From Arthrobacter wenxiniae (lineage in GTDB: Bacteria; Actinomycetota; Actinomycetes; Actinomycetales; Micrococcaceae): a stretch of DNA of 64,000 bases. Of this stretch, positions 41,699-49,300 are shown in pieces. Both the position numbers and the translations under genes were made by a program. The first letter of the stretch is position 1, and the number at the start of each line of letters is the position of its first letter. The notes beneath the pieces are model-generated. The model was not told the DNA's origin, ran no database searches, and was given only the letters and a program-made list of their open reading frames with translations. The stretch lies in NCBI RefSeq assembly GCF_013376105.1, contig NZ_JAAMFM010000016.1:1-64000 (forward strand). The letters run 5' to 3'.

Positions 41699-41799
41699 CG
41701 TGTTCTCCTTTGAACTGTGCAGTTGGGGTACCGGCAGGGTGCCGAACCAGGTTGCTGCCACGGGCAGCCCATCCGGCGGGCAGGCGGTGCGTTGCGCGG

Positions 41800-42600
41800 C
41801 TAGGCGGCCGGCGCGTGCAGCACCTGCCCGGGCAGGATGACGTTGGGGTCGCCGCCGATGACGCTGCGGTTGGCCCGGTACCACTCGGGCCAGGCCTGCG
41901 CCACCTCCACGTCCGTGGCGTACGGGCCCAGGGCGGAGGCCACTATGCCCCACAGGCTGTCGCCGCCGCGCACCACCACCGCGCCGGCGTCAGCGTCCAG
42001 GCTGGCCGGGGCAGCTTGCTGCACCGGGGTTCGGGTCTGGGGGCGTGCCAGGGGACCCGGGTCCGCGGCAGGGGCCTGCGGCGTCCACGCAGGGTTCACC
42101 GGCGGGGTGCCGGAGACCAATGCGGCCGCGCGGCCGGCTGCCTGCACCGGGCCCGCCGCACCTGCCGCCGTCGGCGGCACGTGGAGCGGTGCCTCGGCAA
42201 CCGGGACGGGATGCCATTGCGGATCGATGGGGGCGCCGGTCGCGGACGCCGCCGTGGCCATGGGGGCCGCCACCAGGTTCAGCCCCAGCACCACGGCGGC
42301 CAAGCGCCGCATGAAGGCGGGCGAGCACGCGCCGGCCCTTGAGGCGAGGCGGGGCCTGCCGCAATGGCAGGCCAGCGCGGAAATAAGGGCGCAGGCCAGG
42401 GCCGCCAGCCACCAGAATGTGACGGCAAGGCCGATCCCGGCGGCCGCGGCACCCACCATCTCGGCGAGTTCCAGCGGAGCGGCGCCATGAGGGCCGCCGG
42501 TCCGGTGGCGCAGCAGGACACTCCCGGCGAAGACGAGGGAAGCGCCAAGGAACAGGACTGCCACCGTCATGGCGGTGTCCGCTACGGCCTGCCTTTTCAT
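41800..42600 (-). CDS. LysM-domain membrane protein
   Basis: 266 aa. Three hydrophobic helices (about 8-30, 48-75, 94-113) anchor it. A Pro/Ala-rich stretch follows, then a C-terminal LysM domain (about 207-264; VVVRGGDSLWGIVASAL, VILPGQVLHAP) that should bind peptidoglycan outside the membrane. It lies 101 bases upstream of the Rv3235-like gene on the same strand; the pair recurs in Micrococcales as I recall. A 10-bp-period TTTGA array lies 21-80 bases upstream of its start. Confidence 0.85.
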   Translation of the reverse strand: MKRQAVADTAMTVAVLFLGASLVFAGSVLLRHRTGGPHGAAPLELAEMVGAAAAGIGLAVTFWWLAALACALISALACHCGRPRLASRAGACSPAFMRRLAAVVLGLNLVAAPMATAASATGAPIDPQWHPVPVAEAPLHVPPTAAGAAGPVQAAGRAAALVSGTPPVNPAWTPQAPAADPGPLARPQTRTPVQQAAPASLDADAGAVVVRGGDSLWGIVASALGPYATDVEVAQAWPEWYRANRSVIGGDPNVILPGQVLHAPAA

Positions 42601-42620
42601 GGCGTCATTCCCGCCTTCCT

Positions 42621-42680
42621 GATCTTTGACATCGTTTGAACTCGTTTAACATCATTGAATCAATTTTGAACCTCTGTGAG
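42621..42680. promoter_or_regulatory. Six-unit 10-bp-period TTTGA array
   Basis: Six consecutive decamers, starting at 42621, 42631, 42641, 42651, 42661 and 42671, carry TTTGA-like cores at the same phase: TTTGAC, TTTGAA, TTTAAC, TTGAAT, TTTTGAA-type and TGTGAG. Position 5 is T and position 9 is A in all six. The stretch is AT-rich in a GC-rich window. One-turn spacing suggests cooperative head-to-tail protein binding or a DNA unwinding element. Confidence 0.65.
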
Positions 42681-42707
42681 TGGAAATGTCCAGACCCGGC
42701 CGCAGCT

Positions 42708-42716
42708 TGTGGACAA
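42708..42716 (-). promoter_or_regulatory. Perfect DnaA box
   Basis: TGTGGACAA, reverse complement TTGTCCACA, is the actinobacterial DnaA-box consensus. A 7/9 variant (ATGTCCAGA) lies at 42686-42694 in the other orientation, next to the AT-rich decamer array. Confidence 0.55.
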
Positions 42717-42806
42717 CGTTCCTGCGACGTTTCTGCCACCGTTCCGCGACGGGACGGTCGGCCAGGCGTGGGGGGGTCCAAGCGGCAGGTCCGGGCCGCG
42801 CCCTGG

Positions 42807-42835
42807 TTGACGGTGCCCGGCCCAGCGCCTAGCGT
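42807..42835 (+). promoter_or_regulatory. Leaderless promoter of the 42842 gene
   Basis: -35 TTGACG (42807-42812), 17-base spacer, -10 TAGCGT (42830-42835), then six bases to ATG 42842. Spacing puts the transcript start on the A of the ATG. No Shine-Dalgarno is present. This is the clearest leaderless promoter in the window. Confidence 0.75.
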
Positions 42836-42841
42836 GGCGGC

Positions 42842-43402
42842 ATGCGATGGGATGCGCTGTTTGGGGACCTGGATGCCCAGTGGCATGCCGCCACGCAGCA
42901 GGAACTGGAGGGCCAGGTCAACGAACTTGCCCGCGTGGAGGCGTCCCAGGTCACGATGGCCGATGCGCTTCGCGGGTCGCTGGGACGCGAGGTGGCCGCA
43001 GTGCTGCGAAACGGCGTCGTCCATCACGGGACACTCCAGCGGGTGGAGGCGCAGTGGATGCTCATGGGCTCGGGTGGGCTGTCAGTGGTGCTGCCGCTGG
43101 CAAAGCTCCAACAGGTGCGCGGGATCGACCATGCGCGCGGTGTCCTGCAGGGCCGCGTGCGCTACACGCTGGCGTCCGCCTTGCGCATCCTGGCGCGGAA
43201 CCGGGCGGCGGTGGCCCTTGGCCTGGAGTCCGCACAGCCCGCCGGGGTGCGCGGGGTGTTGGACCAGGTGGGTGCCGACTTTGTGGTGGTGGCACGAATG
43301 GCCGACGGCGTGGCGAGGGTCCGCGGCAACCAGCAGGGCACCGTGGTGGTGGCGCTGGATGCGGTGATGTCCGTGACGTCCTCGGGTGAAAACGAGTTTT
43401 AG
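42842..43402 (+). CDS. Conserved hypothetical protein
   Basis: 186 aa, family not recognised. The N-terminal helix (WDALFGDLDAQWHAATQQELEGQVNELARVEASQ) could form a coiled coil. The rest alternates short strands (AAVLRNGVVHHGTLQRVEAQWMLM, SVVLPLAKLQQVRGI, ADFVVVARMADGVARV, GTVVVALDAVMSV), giving an impression of a small all-beta, Sm/PRC-barrel-like fold. No signal peptide or membrane helix. Leaderless ATG with strong promoter. The stop overlaps the stop of the convergent HTH gene by four bases. Confidence 0.8.
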   Translation: MRWDALFGDLDAQWHAATQQELEGQVNELARVEASQVTMADALRGSLGREVAAVLRNGVVHHGTLQRVEAQWMLMGSGGLSVVLPLAKLQQVRGIDHARGVLQGRVRYTLASALRILARNRAAVALGLESAQPAGVRGVLDQVGADFVVVARMADGVARVRGNQQGTVVVALDAVMSVTSSGENEF

Positions 43403-43635
43403 CCGGCGGTCCCCGCATGGTCCGTCTGTTGGGTGTGGCCGGCCGCGAGCATGGCACGGGCCGCGGCGTGGCGGTCCTCGATGAACTGGTCGAACTTGGC
43501 GGCATCGACGCGCCACTGCCCGCGGCCGCCAATTTGGAATGCCGGAAGTTCGCCGCTGCGCACCAGCGAATAGCACGCGGCGGCGGAAATTTGGAGTTCT
43601 TCGGCCACATCGGCCAGCGTCAAGAATCTAGGCAT
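43399..43635 (-). CDS. Small excisionase-type (MerR-like) HTH protein
   Basis: 78 aa from ATG 43635. LTLADVAEELQISAAACYSLVRSGELPAFQIGGRGQWRVDAAKFDQFIED is a complete winged HTH of the HTH_17/excisionase family, related in fold to the developmental regulator BldC and MerR heads. No effector domain. In actinobacterial chromosomes such proteins are common regulators, not only phage excisionases, and no integrase is near. The targets are unknown; the 10-bp-period array 1 kb away is a candidate. Confidence 0.85.
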   Translation of the reverse strand: MPRFLTLADVAEELQISAAACYSLVRSGELPAFQIGGRGQWRVDAAKFDQFIEDRHAAARAMLAAGHTQQTDHAGTAG

Positions 43636-43673
43636 GCATCCATTGTCGCCCCTTTTGCCTGTATTTGTTCCCG

Positions 43674-43734
43674 TTATCCACCGTTTGGCCGCCTTGACCC
43701 TTCGGTGCGGGCCGAACTTATCCACATTATCCCG
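43674..43734 (+). promoter_or_regulatory. DnaA-box cluster
   Basis: TTATCCACA (43718-43726) is a perfect consensus box. TTATCCACC (43674-43682) matches 8/9. TTATCCCG (43727-43734) abuts the perfect box as a weaker copy. All are in the same orientation in the 231-base gap between the HTH gene and the SAF-domain gene. Confidence 0.55.
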
Positions 43735-43866
43735 CCGGGCCTTTCACCATGGACGTTTCAACGGTAGAAATGAAGGCAATGCGGTCCACGCTTGCCGCGC
43801 TGTAGCAGTCCGTCCGCCCACTCCCCCCGGGGCCCGGGCGTGGCGGGTCGGGGGAGGAGCCAGGGG

Positions 43867-44502
43867 ATGGACGCACAGGGCAGGGCGCCAAGACTGGCCA
43901 AACCGTCGTGGCGGGACCCGCGGCTCTTCGTCGGCATGCTGCTGGTCCTGGCCTCCGTTGCCGGCGTGGTGGCACTTTTGGACAGCGCCGATAAAACAGT
44001 CCCCGCCTATGTGGCCAGGGACGCGCTGGTGGTGGGCCAGACCGTCACGGAGGATTCCTTTGACGTTGTCCGGGTGCGCCTCGGCGAGCTGGACGGGAAA
44101 TACCTGGACCCCGGGGGAGCCCTTCCCACCCATGCCGTGGCCGTGCGGATGGTCCCAAAGGGAGAGCTGGTGCCTGCCAGCAGCATCGGAGGCACTGACG
44201 CGCTGGACCGCAAGACCGCATCCGTGACCGTGTCCGAGCCGCTGCCCAAGGAGGTGGTGGCCGGATCGCACGTCGACGTGTGGGTTGCGTTGCCCGACGA
44301 ACGCAACGGCTATCGGGAACCGGTGCTCATGCTGCCGGGCGCAGAAGTGGCCGCCTTGAATGACTCCTCCACCAGCCTCGGGGCGGGTCGGACCACGCAA
44401 CTCATGGTGCTCGTGACGGACGTCCAAATGCCACAGTTCCTGGGGGCCGTGGCCAACAAGGCCAAGGTGTCCGTGGTGTGGAACCCGGCAGGCGCCCGGT
44501 GA
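43867..44502 (+). CDS. SAF-domain membrane protein (CpaB/FlgA-like)
   Basis: 211 aa from ATG 43867, after GGAGGAG. A basic N terminus precedes one helix (about 19-38, LFVGMLLVLASVAGVVALL); a SAF domain follows (about 45-105; VPAYVARDALVVGQTVTEDSF, VPKGELVPASSI) and a beta-rich tail. CpaB of Tad pili and FlgA share this layout. The next gene, overlapping by four bases, is a CpaE-like ATPase, but no pilin, CpaF ATPase or TadB/C membrane genes are present, so a Tad pilus cannot be claimed here. Confidence 0.8.
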   Translation: MDAQGRAPRLAKPSWRDPRLFVGMLLVLASVAGVVALLDSADKTVPAYVARDALVVGQTVTEDSFDVVRVRLGELDGKYLDPGGALPTHAVAVRMVPKGELVPASSIGGTDALDRKTASVTVSEPLPKEVVAGSHVDVWVALPDERNGYREPVLMLPGAEVAALNDSSTSLGAGRTTQLMVLVTDVQMPQFLGAVANKAKVSVVWNPAGAR

Positions 44503-46262
44503 TCCCCGTTGATCCTGCGGGCCCTGTCCGAGCGGTGACCGTCGTTGCGGTTGGGGACACCCCGGAGCACGCCATTGAGGCGCTGGAACGCAGCCGCGGG
44601 CCCGTCGCCGTGGTCCGGCGCTGTCCCGAGCTGGCGGGGCTGCTGGCCGCCTGCCAAAGCGGGCTGGCGCAGGTGGCCGTGGTGGCCGCGGACACGGACG
44701 CCCTGACGGCCACGCTGGTCGACCGCCTCACGGCCGTCGGAGTCAGCGTCGTGGCGGTGGCAGCAACTCCCGCCGAGGCGGCACGGCTGCGCAGCATTGG
44801 CGCCTGGCCCCTCACCGGAACGGCCGGGGTGGAACTGCTCACCGAATCCGTGCTGGCCGTGGTCAGCGCCCGCAGGCACCGCCCGTCGGCCTCCTTTGGC
44901 TTCCCCCTTGCTGAACGGCCTGCCGACGTGCCCCGCCGCGGACTGCCGCATTCCACCGGGCTGCCGGACGATGCCCGATTGCCGGGCGACGCCGGAGGCC
45001 GGCCTTTCGCCGGAGGCTGGCCTTTCGCCGGACCGACTGCGGGCGCCCGGGGTCGGGAACCGGACAGTGCCGCCGCCGCTGGACCCTTCCCCGGCCGTGC
45101 GTCCACCGCCGGCGAACCGGCGGACAATGCCGCCGGGGAGCCACCCGGGCAGGCCGGGGGCGGTCATGTCGCGCACATTCAGACCAGGCCCGGCGGGCGC
45201 TCCGGAAGCCATGCCCCGGCCCCGGGCGTCCTAGCCAAGGTTGCTGGGCGGGTGAAGTCCGCGGTGGCCGGCGGCGGCTCGCTGCTGCGGCCACGAGGCG
45301 GCGGGACGCCCGCAGGGCACGCGCGCGTTGTGGCGGCCGGCGCCGCGGATTTGGGCGCCGCGGAGGCCGGCGCGCAGGAGTCCGCCCTGGCCGGGGATCC
45401 CGTAACGCGGCGCACCCTGGCCGTGTGGGGGCCCATAGGTTCACCGGGGCGAACGCTTCTCGCCGTCAACATGGCCGGCGAACTCGCAGCCCGGGGGCAA
45501 CGGGTCATGCTGGTCGACGCCGACAGCTACGGGGCCAGCGTTGCCGCCAGCCTGGGCCTCCTGGATGAGTCCGCGTCCTTTGCCCAGGCCTGCAGGGTGG
45601 CCGACCAGGGCCTGCTGACGGTGGCTGAACTGGCCCGGATCTGCTCCGAGGTGGTGTGCGCCGGCGGCACGTTTTCGCTCCTGACCGGCCTGACCCGTTC
45701 GGACCGGTGGCCCGAACTCCGCGCGGCCGCCGTTGAGCGGGTGCTCCAGACGGCCCGGACCATGGTGGACACGGTTGTCATTGACTGTGGCTTCTGCCTG
45801 GAAACCGACGAGGAACTCAGCTATGACACTGTGGCGCCGCGGCGCAACGCGGCAACCCTTGCCGCGCTGGCCCAGGCGGACACCATCTACGCGGTGGGCA
45901 GCGCGGATGCCGTCGGCATCCCGCGGCTCATCCGGGCACTCGCGGACCTGACGGAGGCTTGCGCAGGGTCCGAGGTGCGGGTGGTGTTGAACAAGGTCCG
46001 GAAAAAGTCCGCGGGGGGTTCCCCGGTGAAAGCCCTCGAGGATGCCTGGCAGCGGTTCGGGCCGGCACTGCCCATTGGCCATGTCCTCCCCTGGGACCCC
46101 GACGTCCCCGCCCGGGCATTGCTGGAAGGGCAGCTGCTGCAGGAACTGGCCCCGGACTCCGCCCTGCGCCGGGCCATCCGCGACATCTGTTGTGCACCTG
46201 TCCAGGGAAACCACAGAACTGCTGTATTAAGCGCCACAGCAAGGCCCGGGAATCCGGGCTAG
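44499..46262 (+). CDS. CpaE-like P-loop ATPase with deviant Walker A
   Basis: 587 aa from GTG 44499 (GTGA overlap). N-terminal domain 1-125 is a receiver-like alpha/beta fold. Then a long Ala/Gly/Pro-rich linker (about 125-290). Then a MinD/ParA-type domain (about 303-560) with P-loop GPIGSPGRTLLAVN, MLVDADSYGAS, VVIDCGFCLE and LNKVRKKSAGGS. The catalytic Lys of GKT is Arg (GRT), a variant seen in actinobacterial CpaE-like proteins. It probably positions or regulates the envelope function of the SAF-domain partner. ATP hydrolysis is not certain. Confidence 0.82.
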   Translation: MIPVDPAGPVRAVTVVAVGDTPEHAIEALERSRGPVAVVRRCPELAGLLAACQSGLAQVAVVAADTDALTATLVDRLTAVGVSVVAVAATPAEAARLRSIGAWPLTGTAGVELLTESVLAVVSARRHRPSASFGFPLAERPADVPRRGLPHSTGLPDDARLPGDAGGRPFAGGWPFAGPTAGARGREPDSAAAAGPFPGRASTAGEPADNAAGEPPGQAGGGHVAHIQTRPGGRSGSHAPAPGVLAKVAGRVKSAVAGGGSLLRPRGGGTPAGHARVVAAGAADLGAAEAGAQESALAGDPVTRRTLAVWGPIGSPGRTLLAVNMAGELAARGQRVMLVDADSYGASVAASLGLLDESASFAQACRVADQGLLTVAELARICSEVVCAGGTFSLLTGLTRSDRWPELRAAAVERVLQTARTMVDTVVIDCGFCLETDEELSYDTVAPRRNAATLAALAQADTIYAVGSADAVGIPRLIRALADLTEACAGSEVRVVLNKVRKKSAGGSPVKALEDAWQRFGPALPIGHVLPWDPDVPARALLEGQLLQELAPDSALRRAIRDICCAPVQGNHRTAVLSATARPGNPG

Positions 46263-46270
46263 GCTCAAGA

Positions 46271-46295
46271 AGAGGCCGCAAAGTAGCGGTCTTTT
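46271..46295 (+). terminator. Terminator before NAD-GDH gene
   Basis: A nine-base stem (46271-46279 with 46286-46294, two G-U pairs) with loop AAAGTA is followed by a T run. It lies nine bases after the CpaE-like stop and would separate it from gdh. Confidence 0.55.
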
Positions 46296-46320
46296 ACTCT
46301 TTGACGGAGGCGTTAATTTT

Positions 46321-49300
46321 ATGTCGTCCAAATCCCCCACGACCGGGTCCCTGAAGGATTCCACCGAGCTCGGCGCCGGTGACCAACAGTTCATCACCGA
46401 CTACTACGTGCAGCTGTCCGACGAGGACAGGGCGGCGTACCAGGCCTCGACCCTCAATTCCAGGGCGCTGACCCACCGGGCCCTGGCCTCGGACAGGGCT
46501 CCCGGCACGGTCAAGGTGGAGGTCTTGGACGAGCGTGACGCCAGCGTGGTGTACATCGTGACCGACGACATGCCGTTTCTGGTCGACTCCGTCAGCGCCG
46601 AACTCGTGCACCAAAACCGGGCCATCCGGCTGGTGACCCACCCCATGTTCGTGGTGTCCAGGGCCCGGGGGACCAACATCCTGGCCGGCATCCACAAGGT
46701 TCCCTCCCACGCCGGCGTGGCCAGCGGCGACACCGCCACCCTGCCCAGCTTCGCGCACCTGATCGCGGACGGCGACAACTCCCCCCACCTGGAATCCTGG
46801 ATCGCCGTCGAGATCGACAAGGCCGACGACGAGGCAAAGTCGCGCCTGGTGGACGGCCTCATCAAGGTCCTTGGCAATGTCCGTGCCGCAGTGGAGGACT
46901 GGCCGGCCATGCGCGAGAAGGCCCTCAGCCGGGCCGAGGTCCTGGCCACGGAACTCGCCGGGGAACACATCTCCGACATCCGGGAGGCCGAGGACCTGCT
47001 GCACTGGATGGACGCGGGCAACTTCACCTTTCTGGGCTACCGCGAGTACGACCTCATCAAGCAGGACGGCGAGGATGTGCTGGTCAACCGCGAAGGCAGC
47101 GGCCTGGGCTTGTTGCGGGACGGCTCCAACCACCCCACCGTCCAGCACCTGACCATCACCGGACGGCGCAAGGCGCGGGAAAAGCGCGTCCTGGTCATCA
47201 CCAAGGCGAACTCCCGATCCACGGTGCACCGGGCCGCGTACCTGGACTACATCGGCATCAAGTCCTTTGACTCGCAGGGGAACGTCAACGGCGAACAGCG
47301 CTTCATCGGCCTCTTCTCCTCCGCCGTCTACACCGGTTCCGTGCGGAACATCCCCGTGGTACGGGAAAAAGTCGACGCCGTGCTGCGCCACTTTGGCTTT
47401 CCGCCGGACTCGCACTCGGGCAAGGACCTGTTCGCCGTGCTGGAAACCTATCCGCGCGATGAACTGTTCCAGATTGAAACCGATCAGCTGATCGAAACCG
47501 CCGAGGGCATCCTTCGGCTGCAGGAGCGACGGCGCACCCGGCTGTTCCTGCGGCCCGACATTTACGGCCGCTTCATGTCGGCGCTGATCTTCATCCCGCG
47601 GGACCGCTACACCACGGCCGTGCGCCGGCGCATCGAGGACGAGCTCACCCGGACCTTTGACGCCGTCTCCATCGACTTTGAGGCCAGGATGAGCGAGTCG
47701 GCACTGGCCCGCCTGTTCTTCCGCATCCGCCTGTCCAAGGATTTCATCATCCCGGCCGATCTCCGCTCCGCCGAACTGGAGCAGCGGCTCGTCATGGCCG
47801 CCCGCTCCTGGCCTGAAGGCATCGCCCAGGTGCTCCGTGAGACCCAGCCGCTGGAAGCCGCCGAACACCTGGCCGCCAAGTGGTCCGAGGCGTTTCCCGC
47901 CAGCTACCGGGTGGACTTTGAGGTTGAGGACGCGCTGGAGGACATCAAGCGCTTTGAGGACTTCGACACCCACTACAAGCAGGTGGGGGAGGCCGGCGGC
48001 CCGGCGGAGGAGTGCGCGCCCGGGATGAATGTGTACCTGCCGGACGGCGCCCTGGACGGCCAGCAGGGGGACGCCCGCGTCAAGCTCTACATGGCCCACC
48101 CGCAGAGCCTGAGCCAAATCCTGCCGTTCTTCCACAACCTCGGCATCGAGGTCATCGACGAGCGTCCCTTCGAGATTGAAACCGCGGACAAGCGCGACTT
48201 CTTCCTCTACGACCTCGGCCTCAAGTACCCGGCCGGCGTCGACCCCCTGAAAACGGCGGACCTGCTCACCAACGCTTTCGGGGCCGCCACCACGGGGGCC
48301 AGCGAATCCGACCTCTTCGACAGGCTGGTGCTTACCGAGGGCATGGAGTGGCGCCAAATCGTCATCCTGCGCGCCTACGCGAAGTACCTGCGCCAGATGG
48401 GCAACACCAACTCCTTCGGCTTCATCGCGGATACGCTGCTCCACAACGTGGCCGTGACCCGGGCCCTGGTGGAACTCTTTGAGGCCCGCTTCGACCCGAG
48501 CGCCATCGACGCCACGCGCCCGGAACGGATTGCCGAGGTCCACGGACGCCTTGACGCGGCCCTGGAAGGCGTCCCGACCCTGGATGCCGACCGCGTGCTG
48601 CGCACCATCGCCAACCTGGTTGACGCCACGCTGCGCACCAACTACTACCGGGGCCGCGATTTCCTGAGCCTGAAACTGGACCCGGCGCGGATCACGGGAC
48701 TGCCGTTCCCGCGACCCATGTTTGAAATCTGGGTCTACTCGCCCCGTGTCGAAGGCGTCCACCTGCGCTTTGGCAAGGTGGCCCGCGGCGGCCTGCGCTG
48801 GTCGGACCGCCGGGAGGATTTCCGAACCGAGGTCCTGGGCCTGGTGAAGGCGCAAACCGTCAAGAATGCCGTCATTGTCCCCACGGGCGCCAAGGGCGGG
48901 TTCTTCCCCAAGGCCCTTCCCAACCCCGCCGCTGACCGCGGGGCGTGGATCGCGGAGGGCCGGGAGAGCTACAAGACCTTCATCAGGGGGCTGCTGGACG
49001 TCACCGACAACCTGGTGGCCACCGCGGACGGGGAAGTGGTGGTGCCGCCGGAAAACGTGGTTCGCCACGACGCCGACGACACCTACCTGGTGGTGGCCGC
49101 GGACAAGGGCACGGCCTCCTTCTCCGACACCGCCAACGCGATCTCCGCCGAATACGGCTTTTGGCTGGGCGACGCCTTCGCCTCCGGCGGCTCGGTGGGC
49201 TACGACCATAAGGCCATGGGCATCACCGCCCGCGGCGCCTGGGAGTCCGTCAAGCGGCACTTCAGCGAGTTCGACGTCGACACCCAGGCCGAGGAATTCA

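Noticed and set aside
43399-43635. Prophage or integrative element around the excisionase-type HTH gene
   Set aside because: No integrase, attachment repeats or phage genes; small HTH_17 proteins are common chromosomal regulators.
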